DNA of 64,000 nt from Caenorhabditis elegans (taxonomy: Eukaryota; Nematoda; Chromadorea; Rhabditida; Rhabditidae). Positions 43,741 to 53,548 of the stretch are shown one piece after another (within the stretch, counting starts at the first letter, position 1; each line of letters opens with the position of its first letter). The notes below the pieces were generated by a model. It saw only the letters and a list, made by a program, of their open reading frames with translations. It had not been told where the DNA came from and searched no databases. Position numbers and translations under genes: made by a program. The stretch lies in NCBI RefSeq assembly GCF_000002985.6, contig NC_003281.10, positions 2,418,001 through 2,482,000 on the forward strand, read 5' to 3'.

Positions 43741-44940
43741 ACGGCTTCTGAAACGTATAAAAACTCGTTTTTCGGCTTAGGCCCACGCCAAAGATTTTCG
43801 ATTTTCTCCTCATTTAAAAAAAAAAAATTTTTTTTCGAAAAATCGATAAAAATTGATGATTATCGATTTTCATCCTGAACCCCCAGAAAAATCAATAATT
43901 TCTTTTTCAGAAATACGATTATCTGGTCCCACGTGCTGATACACAAAAACGTGCCGAACAAGAGGCTGCGGATAAACGTGCGGCGACGATTACTGTAGAT
44001 TCGACGATGCGGGCGGTTCGGGAAAGGATCACACAGCGGGAACTTGTACGAAAAGTGGAAAATGATACGCCAAAGATTTTCGATTTTCTCCTCATTTTTT
44101 TAAAAATTATTTTTTTTTTCGAAAAATCGATAAAAATTGATGATTATCGATTTTCATCCTAAACCCCCAGAAAAATCAATAATTTCTTTTTCAGAATTAC
44201 GATTATCTGGTCCCACGTGCTGATACACAAAAACGTGCCGAACAAGAGGCTGCGGATAAACGTGCGGCGACGATTACTGTAGATTCGACGATGCGGGCGG
44301 TTCGGGAAAGGATCACACCGCGGGAACTTGTACGAAAAGTGGAAAATGATACGCCAAAGATTTTCGATTTTCTCCTCATTTAAAAAAATTTTTTTTTTCG
44401 AAAAATCGATAAAAATTGATGATTATCGATTTTCATCCTAAACCCCCAGAAAAATCAATAATTTCTTTTTCAGAATTACGATTATCTGGTTCCACGTGCT
44501 GATACACAAAAACATGCCGAACAAGAGGCTGCGGATAAACGTGCGGCGACGATTACTGTAGATTCGACGATGCGGGCGGTTCGGGAAAGGATCACACAGC
44601 GGGAACTTGTACGAAAAGTGGAAAATGATACGCCAAAGATTTTCGATTTTCTCCTCATTTAAAAAAATTTTTTTTTTCGAAAAATCGATAAAAATTGATG
44701 ATTATCGATTTTCATCCTAAACCCCCAGAAAAATCAATAATTTCTTTTTCAGAATTACGATTATCTGGTTCCACGTGCTGATACACAAAAACATGCCGAA
44801 CAAGAGGCTGCGGATAAACGTGCGGCGACGATTACTGTAGATTCGACGATGCGGGCGGTTCGGGAAAGGATCACACAGCGGGAACTTGTACGAAAAGTGG
44901 AAAATGATACGCCAAAGAAAAGTGCACTGATTTTTGATAT
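43741..44940 (+). repeat. Four-fold tandem array of an exon-bearing 279-284-bp unit
   Basis: Exon-like blocks of 165 bases at 43911-44075, 44195-44359, 44474-44638 and 44753-44917, each after CTTTTTCAG and open for 55 codons: (K/N)YDYLVPRADTQK, RAEQEAADKRAATITVDS, RAVRERITQRELVRKVEND. A GTACGA donor after ...QREL would make each exon 135 bases and phase 0 at both ends, so copies could splice together in frame. The units between them share an intron-like CATCC(T/G)(A/G)AACCCCCAG segment. Copies differ by only a few bases, so the expansion is recent. I cannot find start or stop exons and do not recognise the protein; it looks like a charged helix. Confidence 0.7.
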
Positions 44941-45400
44941 TCGGTACTATTTTTAGATTTTTTAAATATTTTTTTTCGGTGAAAACCTCCATTTTTCCTT
45001 AAAAATTCGAAATTTCAGTGGAAATGCGCTCTATTGCTAATAGGAGGTACGAATTTCGGTATTCCCCCCACTTTGTAATTGTTTCTGAAAAAGCCATCGA
45101 CTTTAAAGGGACATGATCTACCCCATGTACCTTTAAAGTAGGTGAGCCCCAGCACAAATACACTGTGGAAAATACATGAAATTGTGCCTACTATTCTCAA
45201 TGGGGGCGCATTTGCCACCGGGGATGCGGAAGCTATGCCCAAATTTTCTTTTTTTTTTTGAAATACTTAAAGAATTTAGAAAATTTTAAACTTTTTTTCA
45301 GCTAAAACCAGCGGTTTTTTTAAACTGGTACTGTAGGGGTACTGTAGTTTGGGAATATTTGAATTTCCAGCTTTTGAAAAAGTATTGGATTGAGATATAA

Positions 45401-45634
45401 CTACAGTAACCCTACCGTATACCTACAGTGCCTTAACATTATCCCACACCAACTTCCAACCCAATACCTTTTCAAAAGCTCAAAACGCAATTCTCACAAA
45501 CTACAGTAACCCTACCGTATACCTACAGTGCCTTAACATTATCCCACACCAACTTCCAACCCAATACCTTTTCAAAAGCTCAAAACGCAATTCTCACAAA
45601 CTACAGTAACCCAACCGTATACCTACAGTAAAAA
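45401..45634. repeat. 100-bp tandem repeat (2.3 copies)
   Basis: ACTACAGTAACCC(T/A)ACCGTATACCTACAG starts at 45400, 45500 and 45600. Intervening ACATTATCCCACACC and AAAGCTCAAAACGC are identical in the two full units. Confidence 0.9.
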
Positions 45635-45812
45635 AAATGTTTGGCAAAAAATCGAAAAAATTGCGTATTTTCCATTTTCAACTCGAAACATGCAATTTTT
45701 CATGTTTAAGGGTCACCATAAAAGGGGCGGGCTTTGCAATTCGTTTTCACCGAAAATGGAAGACTGATATAAATGAATCACATTTTTTTTCAGATTAAAT
45801 ATATCTCGCGAA

Positions 45813-46876
45813 ATGATACCTGAAAAAATCGTTCATTTTGAAGCTGTTGAAATTGCACCTCAAGCACCAAACGAAAGGTTTGCAAATCCCGCCCAAAAAG
45901 TAGGCTCCGGATTTTCAACTACTGCTAAGAAACCAGAACCTATTGTTGGAACTGGATTCTCGTTGGCTTCGAGAACGGAATCGCCAAAACCAAATTCGAC
46001 GGTCGTAGGAAAGAGATTCCAACGGCCTCAAACTCCAAAACAAAATACAAAAGTGGTGGGAAGCGGATTCCCATCTCCACAAAAACAGGTAACCCCGGCA
46101 AACAACAATAAAGTTGCTGGCTCGGGATTTCCTAAACCTCCCAAAAAGGAGGAAAAAATCGTTGGTACTGGATTCCAACCACCGAAAAAAGATAAAAACT
46201 CTGAAAAGCAAGGACAAATTGTTGGCGAAGGATTTACGACTTCGCAAACAAAAGAGGAAAAGCAGCGGGCCGTTGTCACAAGAATTGACGAAAAACGACC
46301 TGGTTTATATTACTTGTGGAATCTCGATTCAAAAACGTTAGTTTGTTTAAACTTACTTCACAAGAGTTTTGTGATATGTCCATCGGGAATCTTGTAAACT
46401 TGGCATTGGACACACGATGGACACATCGGAAATAATTTTTGTTAATTAAAACTTCTATTTTTCAGTGAAGGATTGTTCAAAACTACAAAGTATGTTTTGG
46501 CACTGGGTCATCACTTTGAAGGAACTTTCCAGAAACAGGAAGATGGAAGATGTGTTTGTAAAGAGTACATAAGACAAATAACTGAGCTTTTGCACGGCGG
46601 CATCAATGATAAAGAGAAACTTTTTTTGACGGTTAAAATAACCAAATTTACACCGGCAGGAGTCAATCAAAAATTCTCAACTGGAACAGCAAAGTACATC
46701 GGAGAATTGGTGAGTTTTCGATCAGCTGTTCTATTTATAAGACAAAAATGTTTTAGCTGGAAGGACGCACTGATGAAACTAAATTAACTGCTGGATGCAT
46801 AGGAAAAACCGTCAAGATTGAACGCCGTAGAGTTGGAGAGAAGGACTATGTTTGGATGGTTACCAAGATTTTGTAA
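45813..46876 (+). CDS. Unrecognised protein with N-terminal VGxGF repeats
   Basis: Exons 45813-46336, 46466-46709 and 46757-46876 join in phase into 295 residues. Residues about 28-150 contain seven spaced motifs of the form (V/A)G-x-(G/R)-F: VGSGF, VGTGF, VGKRF, VGSGF, AGSGF, VGTGF, VGEGF. They are separated by Pro/Lys/Gln-rich linkers (SPQKQVTPANNNK, KPPKKEEK), a disordered basic array. The C-terminal half is a compact module (LYYLWNLDSKT, VLALGHHFEGTF, KLFLTVKITKFTP, AKYIGEL, GKTVKIERRR, WMVTKIL), shared with the broken copy at 39.4 kb. It has beta-strand character and few Cys. No signal peptide. A TTTTTTTTCAG acceptor lies 20 bases upstream of the ATG. Function unknown; the intact frame and good splice sites argue it is a real gene. 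Confidence 0.75.
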
Positions 46877-47689
46877 CTAGTTACAATATGAATATCAACA
46901 TTTCTAACTAACTTCAATTCCTTTTTTGACTTTTGATTCTGAATTTATTGTGTTTTAAGGCAACATTCTATTTTCCGGAATTTATTTATGTTTGTTTTTT
47001 CATGTTTAATTGTGAAAGTAAGCGATTTTTCAACCTCGTCAATCTTTTCTATATTTAAAAAATGAATTAAGTTAATCAAGTGCTGTGAATGGTTCTAGGA
47101 TTTTTAATTTCAAAAACCTTATATCTGAAACAGTGCGGATAGACAGCATTAAGTAAATCAAAAGATACATCTCTGAAATATCACCAAAACTACAGTTTCA
47201 TTTTTTTTAGCAAAAAATTTTATTTTAGCAAAAATATTAAAGTTTGGTCTTATTTTCTCAATATTTATTTCCTATCACAAAGCGTTTTCAGTTACGACTC
47301 TCTTGTGCAGCATTCTTTCGAAAACCGCGAATCACAAAAATTTCATACCAAAAGTTTGATTTCACTTTTAAGATAAGAAAAACTATACTTTTTTTGCCAA
47401 ATTTTCATGTATTGATTTTATAATTTCTGTCGTAGTTGACCTCAGATTCGCTTACGTTTTTTGCTATCAATCGATGCGTGTACGCGGATAGTGGATCATT
47501 CATTATTTTATTTGGGTTGAGGTAACAAAATTTTTCTCATTAAAATTTTTGCTGCTCAAAATTCTGATATCATTTTAAAATACACTTTCGCAAAAATATA
47601 AAGGAATATAAATCAAACTCTAACAATTGTAGAACTCTTTAATATTTTTCAGCCCTCATAACAAAAAATATACTGTACTCGAAAGTGAA

Positions 47690-48800
47690 TTACACCGTAA
47701 CAATGTTCATCTTGGCGACTTCTTAATGCCTGCTTGATTAATGAAACAACATTGAAGTTATTCCAAAAATGCTCTCATCCTAATGATGAGAACGTTAGTG
47801 TCGTACAAAACTACGCATATGTAAGTTGATTTTTCTGCGAGAAACTTCAAATCCGTTCAACTTTTCAGTTGAGATTCCCATCTGCAGAGGCAACGTTTGA
47901 TAACAACGGATCTTTAATTTTTAACACAAGAAACTTTGGACCAATAGTATCATCTGATCAGAATTTATCTCCCGGAAGATATGATATTGTTATCAAAGCG
48001 TGAGTACCTTTTTGGCGCCAGGAAATACTCGGAAATCTTATCAATGTTCAGAACGGGGCAATTAGAAAAGGGTGACATCCCCTTGTGTGCTGATGTTATT
48101 GATGAAGCCAACTTTTATGAAGAACCAAGAAGTAAACTATCCCGAAAGGGTATTTCAAGATACCCAACTATAAAATCTCACCGTTCAAACTCACCATCCG
48201 ATGGTGCATATGAATATATTGATGTGATTTATCCAGGCGATCAAGAGTATGAACATCTTGAACATTTTAATACAATTCCTTGGAAATGCAGCTGCCGGAG
48301 AGGAAGGTTCGCCACCGATGTCTCAAGAAAATGAGAAGCTTTGTGTAAGAAAATGAGAAGCTTTGTGGAAATGAGAAGCTTTGTGAAATTAATCATTATG
48401 TACCTTGTCCTCCAAGAGCAGGTATTAATTCCACACAAAAAACCATTGGATGCGTGTATAGAAAATGTAACCCAAATGTGAAGGGTACCAATTGCTTTGT
48501 TATTTTTCCCCGATGTGAGTTTAATTACTTACCAACTATTCATTTATTTTAACATTTTTCAGAAACCGTCTTTTAGGCTACGAGATTAATCAATGGTGGA
48601 AGAATGTAACATATGGAGAACCTGGATCCGCCTGCGACCCCGATCGCCACAACAACGATGGTCTCTGCTCATTGGGTGCTCCGACAACCACGACTACAAC
48701 TACTACACCCAAACCGCCTCCAGCTACTCCGAAGCCTGATCAGAAGGATCCAAAGGACGATGCCAAATCTGCATCTGGTGGACCTTCGAATATTGAATAG
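47690..48800 (+). pseudogene. CAP/SCP-like secreted protein, multiply frameshifted
   Basis: Pieces of one protein are recognisable in different frames: ACLINETTLKLFQKCSHPND up to a donor at 47820, LRFPSAEATFDNNGSLIFN and on to 47999, a block after 48050 (YPTIKSHRSNSPSDGAYEYI), FLGNAAAGEEGSPPMSQEN, KLCEINHYVPCPPRAG, TIGCVYRKC (the CAP IGC...C signature) and, after 48563, LLGYEINQWWKN, PGSACDPDRHNNDGLCS and a Thr/Pro-rich tail ending at 48798-48800. A triplicated AAAATGAGAAGCTTTGTG (48329-48383) breaks the frame. This is the longest local relative of the fragments at 13.7 and 26.3 kb. CAP assignment is by motif and moderately sure; loss of function is well supported. Confidence 0.55.
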
Positions 48801-48949
48801 AATATGATTGTTAATTAATTATTTTTATTGGAACATTTTTGAGATTTTTGTTGGAGAACAGGAAACCTTGAATTTTTGGATTAAATACTTCAAAATTTAT
48901 ACTTTCAGTTTTTTCAGAGTACTGAATCCCCCACACCTGAGACTCATAA

Positions 48950-49012
48950 GGTATAAGCCTAAGCCTGAGCTTTAGCTGAAAGCCTAAGCCTAAGCCCAAG
49001 CCTAAGTAAGTC
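48950..49012 (-). repeat. Short telomere-like repeat
   Basis: AAGCCTAAGCCTGAGC and AAAGCCTAAGCCTAAGCCCA, CCTAAG units downstream of the CAP-like pseudogene. Confidence 0.75.
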
Positions 49013-49346
49013 TATGCCAAAGTTGGCATGCAGTCTTAGCGCACAACTATTTGAAGCTGTAAGTAGGCAGGTAGGCATGAACACCTTCTGCCTAACAGGT
49101 GTTTTAGTTTTTTTGAGAACGCTCTGTGTGATTGCAATTGTAAATATTGGTCAGAAAAATCACACACGTCGAGGAGCTACGACTCACTCAAGACCAAAAC
49201 GCCTCTAGCGGGGCCAAAATCGAATTTCTAGACCCAGAAACGTACCTGTTAACTGCCTAAACGTAAATAATAAAAAAAACTAATTGCAGTTTAACTTTAT
49301 TCATAGAGAAAATGTAGATTTAATAATAAAAATCCCAAATAAAACT

Positions 49347-50285
49347 TCAAATATGCGTTCCTCTGTCGTAAATTTGAACATCCATGGTCTTGTCGACTGT
49401 TCTGAAACGATAGAAAAGTGCACAAAATCGAAAATTTATTAGAACCCACGCAAGATAAATGTTGTACGTTCCCCAGTCGACTTTCAGTGACTTAACATTT
49501 CTACTTGGATTGCAGTCGTGGATGATGAGCATGTAGATTTCAAACTCCTGCTGGAAAATTTAGGCTTAGGCTCAGGCTTAGGCTTAGGCTTGGCGTCCAC
49601 AGAGCGGCTTTTACTACGTGGCCTAGAAAAATCAAAAACTCGGCCAATGATTTATCTGGGATTTTTGACGTGGGATGTTTCTGAAACTTGACGAGAATGT
49701 TCTCGAAAGGGGGTTCTATTGTTCCACCGTGGCGATTTTTGAGAAAATGTTCCGTATCCATGTTAATGAAGGTGGCCGAGTTTTCTTATTTTACGGCCAC
49801 GTAGTAAAAACCGCTCTGTGCGTCAGTGGCGAGCGTTAGCTAGCTCGCCACTGACGCTATTTCGGCTTAGGATTTTCCGGTTTTTCTGATTTTTCAGTGG
49901 GTTCCTGTTGGCGGATCAACGCTTAGGCTTAGGCTTATGCTTAGGTTTAGGCTTAGACTTAGACTTAGTCCTAGGCTTAGATTCAATTACCAAAATATCA
50001 GCTCCGTCGTCAGTATCATTTCCAATAACATCGTACGTATTCGGCCTCCTTGAAACCATCCAATCAGTCTCTCCAATCTTGTCGTCCACTTCTTTGCTGA
50101 AAATTTCAGAAAAAAAAGTTGATGGCCCAAATCCTGACAACTCACAACGTATCCTCTTCATGCATCTCCACACGATAGTTGAAAACTGGCAGTGGGCAAA
50201 TTAAATTGCCAGAAAAATGGAATCTAGTTCCAAGTACAGCGGGAATAAGGAATATAAAAGTAAGGAGAAGGTGTTGGGAAACCAT
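49347..50285 (-). CDS. Transthyretin-like secreted protein (divergent pair, left)
   Basis: Minus-strand exons 50146-50285, 49991-50096, 49450-49550 and 49347-49401 give 133 residues. Signal peptide MVSQHLLLTFIFLIPAVLG, then FHFSGNLICPLPVFNYRVEM and HEEDT (the G-x-L-x-C-P-x-P start of a TTR-like domain), NDTDDGADI, and EIYMLIIHDCNPS (conserved HDC), ending in IYDRGTHI. The last intron (49402-49449, 48 bases) is in frame without a stop, so retention would add 16 residues. Intron 2 carries telomere-like repeats and a MITE. Its start lies about 200 bp from the plus-strand paralogue at 50486, suggesting a shared divergent promoter. TTR-like proteins are nematode-expanded extracellular proteins; the ligand here is unknown. 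Confidence 0.8.
49556..49985 (+). repeat. TTAGGC-like tracts in TTR-like intron
   Basis: Two short runs, 49559-49592 (TTTAGGCTTAGGCTCAGGCT) and 49919-49984 (ACGCTTAGGCTTAGGCTTAT), flank the MITE at 49598-49820 within intron 2 of the minus-strand TTR-like gene. Confidence 0.8.
49598..49820. mobile_element. MITE in TTR-like intron
   Basis: CACAGAGCGGCTTTTACTAC at the left against GTAGTAAAAACCGCTCTGTG at the right, followed inward by GTGGCC/GGCCAC. 223 bp. Next to it is a perfect small palindrome, CGTCAGTGGCGAGC / GCTCGCCACTGACG (49821-49857). Confidence 0.85.
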
Positions 50286-50485
50286 TGCGAAATGGAGGAA
50301 AATTGAGAAAATGTTCAGTTTTGTAGAGCAGATGGTAAATTGAATTAGGATGAAGCTTGGGAACTTGGGGCTTCTGCAAAACTGTACCGGGTCCCAGAGA
50401 TTTTTTATTTCTCCATTTCTTGACATAATTCGATTTAACTCCAAGCTATAAAACTTCAAATGATCAGTTTTCCATCCAATTCTCA

Positions 50486-51443
50486 ATGGTTTCTTACCAA
50501 ATTCTACTTCTTCTAGTCTCAATTTTACCTTTAACATATTCCATAAGAACTTCAAAATGGCATTTCAGTGGGAAACTACTATGCCCATTATACACATTTA
50601 AGTATCACCTTGAGGTTTTTGAAGAGGATTACTTGTGAGTTAAGCGGAACTTTCGTTTTAAATTGCGAGATTTTCAGCCGAAAAACCGATGATTTGCTGA
50701 CTAATCAGACAGAGGTGAGCTCTATCAGCCCGCATCTTTATAAGGTGGACGCAGAGGAAACGGATGATGGATTGGATTTTGGGGTACGGTCATGTTATAT
50801 CTTGATTTATTTAAAAAAATATATACATTTATCGAAGAACATACAGCAGATTTTTCACTTGTTAAAAATGCTTTGAAGGTGGTGTAGTCGAGTTCAAAGA
50901 AAACAAAGACAAGTTGGTCAACTTTCACTAATTTTTGGGTGTTTTTTTGAGCCGCCATAACTTTTTTTTGAAAAGTTTTCAAGAAGTTTCGTTATGAAAT
51001 TCGGTGTTTTCCGACAATTTTAAATCTAATAAATCAATATCAAATTCGACTAGCTGCCCAAACAATTTCAAGTCGATGCAACATGTGCAGACCTAGCAAT
51101 ATCTCAGTTGCTTCCAGTTATATCAAAAAGTATTCAACTACAAAGTTGAAGAAGAACTTGCAATAAACATTTCATCAGTACAAATTTCCTTTGTAAACCC
51201 ACAACTAACACAGATATGAGCTGCCAAAGTCGATAAATAATTTTTCAGCGACACTTCGAAATCTACATGCTCATCATCCACGACTGCAATCCAGACAGAT
51301 ATGTGAAGTCACTGAAAGTCGATTGGGGAAAGTACCATATTGATATCGAGTTTGTTACATTTTATGCATTGAAATTTGAAATTTTCAGTGAAGTCAGCGA
51401 GGTCAAGGACATTGATGTTTTTGGCAAAGGCTCGGCATTGTGA
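50486..51443 (+). CDS. Transthyretin-like secreted protein (divergent pair, right)
   Basis: Exons 50486-50634, 50678-50783, 51249-51349 and 51389-51443 give 136 residues with the same intron positions and phases as its minus-strand neighbour. Signal peptide MVSYQILLLLVSILPLTYS, then HFSGKLLCPLYTFKYHLEV, FEEDY, RKTDDLLTNQTEVSSISPH, ETDDGLDFG, FEIYMLIIHDCNPDR and DIDVFGKGSAL at the end. The exon around IHDCNP is almost identical at DNA level to the minus-strand gene, pointing to recent duplication or conversion. The 465-base intron 2 lacks the telomere-like repeats found in the two paralogues. Intact and probably expressed. Confidence 0.82.
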
Positions 51444-52009
51444 TTTTGAAGTCTAAAACATAATCATTGTGTTTATAAAGTCTTTATTCCAATACGTCTT
51501 ACGTATCTAACCAAAAAAGTGTTTTTGAGGCAATGTACCAACATTACTTAGAAAGTTGGTAGAACGTCACGGTTATATCGTGCTGTGCGAGGTGTTTCTC
51601 ATGAAATTTTCGAAAAACCAAAAAAACCAAAAAAAAACCAAAAAAATTTTGATGCTGAAGTTGATTTTTAATATATCATTTACTATATATAAAGCGCGTG
51701 TCCTTCTGTCCCTATGTAGTTTGATCTCTGATCAGAGCAACGAAATTTTGGGAAACCTTATACTAAATGCGCAGCAGACATCGATCGAGGTCCGCGATAG
51801 ACACCGTATATCTAATGTGTTTTCTCAAAAAAGTCGGGGGCCGCGCCGGAGGTGCGGTCCACGGCTGGTATTTATATATTTATTCGTTCACGTTTTAAAG
51901 AAATGGCAAGAAGAAGAATCAAAGTATTTAAAAAGGACAAAACATGTGAGCGATAAGATGATCGAGTAACCGTAATATAGTTTCGAGATCAAATGTGGGG
52001 AAGAAGTAA

Positions 52010-52262
52010 TGGGGTTATTCAGGTAATGTTGCAAAATGTATTAAAATACATTTATGACGTCACAACTGTGTTAAAATGCAGGTTTTAATGTATTTTAATA
52101 CAGAATAGTCTCGAGTCGAGACTAGACACGGTAAACATTTTTTTTTTTTTGGATTTTTTGTTTTTTTTTGGACCCAAAAAACCAAAAAAAAACCAAATAA
52201 TCGATTTTTCGTCAAAATACCAAAAAAACCAAAAAACAAAAAACAAAAAAACCAAAAAAATA
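52010..52262 (-). repeat. Dispersed repeat 'GGTTTTTTGG / CTCGACTCGAG' (copy 2, inverted)
   Basis: Reverse complement of the 7.9-8.1 kb repeat: GGGGTTATTCAGGTAATGTT, ATGACGTCACAACTGTGTT, AGTCTCGAGTCGAGACTAG, then the CCAAAAAAACC tract and CGATTTTTCGTCAAAATACC. Confidence 0.75.
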
Positions 52263-52725
52263 TAATGCCTTTGTTATTAATAAGGCCAGCATCTCAAATT
52301 ATGAAACCTACACTAACAGAAGTCTAGCACTGAGTTTTTAACGTATCTTATCATAATATGATAAATTCTAAAATAATTGGTTCAGAGTATCTGAACATAA
52401 AACTACTCGGTAAAACGTTGCAACTTCATAGCACACTCTTGCAACTTTTCAGGCATCCTTTTATGTTTTAACTTCTTAACAAACCTCTGCAACTTCTTCG
52501 CAAAGATTCAATAAAATTGGTTCTGGCGACGCACACGCTGTTTTTTAGAAAGCTCCTGCAAAGTTCTGCAGATTCCTGCAGACTTTAAACACGCGAAAAT
52601 CGCGTTGCGGATAGGTTTTTATTCGAATAGTTTTTCCTATTTTCTCGGATTATTTAAAGATTTTTTGTTTTTTAAATGTATTTTTAATACTTTTTTCACA
52701 AATGGTTGGAATTGGAAATGGCTGG

Positions 52726-53548
52726 ACCCAGCCTACCCCAGGCAGACCCAGCCTACCCCAGGCAGACCCAGCCTACCCCAGGCAGACCCAGCCTACCCCA
52801 GGCAGACCCAGCCTACCCCAGGCAGACCCAGCCTACCCCAGGCAGACCCAGCCTACTCCAGGCAGACCCAGCCTACCCCAGGCAGACCCAGCCTACCCCA
52901 GGCAGACCCAGCCTACCCCAGGCAGACCCAGCCTACCCCAGGCAGACCCAGCCTACTCCAGGCAGACCCAGCCTACCCAGGCAGACCCAGCCTACCCCAG
53001 GCAGACCCAGCCTACCCCAGGCAGACCCAGCCTACCCCAGGCAGACCCAGCCTACCCCAGGCAGACCCAGCCTACCCCAGGCAGACCCAGCCTACCCCAG
53101 GCAGACCCAGCCTACCCCAGGCAGACCCAGCCTACCCCAGGCAGACCCAGCCTACTCCAGGCAGACCCAGCCTACCCCAGGCAGACCCAGCCTACCCCAG
53201 GCAGACCCAGCCTACCCCAGGCAGACCCAGCCTACCCCAGGTAGACCCAGCCTACCCCAGGCAGACCCAGCCTACCCCAGGCAGACTCAGCCTACCCCAG
53301 ACAGGCCTAGCCTACCCCAGACAGGCCTAGCCTACCCCAGACAGGCCTAGCCTGCCCCAGGCAGCCTAGCCTACCCCAGGCAGGCATAGCCTACCCCAGG
53401 CAGGCCTAGCCTACCCCAGGCAGGCCTAGCCTACCCCAGGCAGGCCTAGCCTACCCCAGGCAGGCCTAGCCTACCCCAGGCAGGCCTAGCCTACCTCAGG
53501 CAGGCCTAGCCTACCCCAGGCAGGCCTAGCCTACCCCAGGCAGGCACC
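52726..53548. repeat. 20-bp satellite, about 41 copies, two sub-blocks
   Basis: Unit GGCAGACCCAGCCTACCCCA repeated almost without change from 52726 to about 53285, then a variant unit GGCAGGCCTAGCCTACCCCA to 53548. One 19-bp unit (near 52975) shifts the phase. The period is not a multiple of three and no stop occurs in any frame, so all three forward frames read the same 20-residue repeat (QADPAYPRQTQPTPGRPSLP). The long ORFs here are therefore artefacts of the repeat. Confidence 0.95.

Noticed and set aside
45915-46279. Minus-strand ORFs opposite the VGxGF gene
   Set aside because: Mirror readings of a low-complexity exon; no start context, introns or motifs.
52605-53350. Three overlapping ORFs of 180-241 codons rich in PTPGRPSLPQADPAYPRQ
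   Set aside because: They are translations of a 20-bp satellite that lacks stops in every frame; no splice sites or start context.
52726-53548. CRISPR-like array
   Set aside because: Repeats are contiguous with no unique spacers, in a eukaryotic genome.
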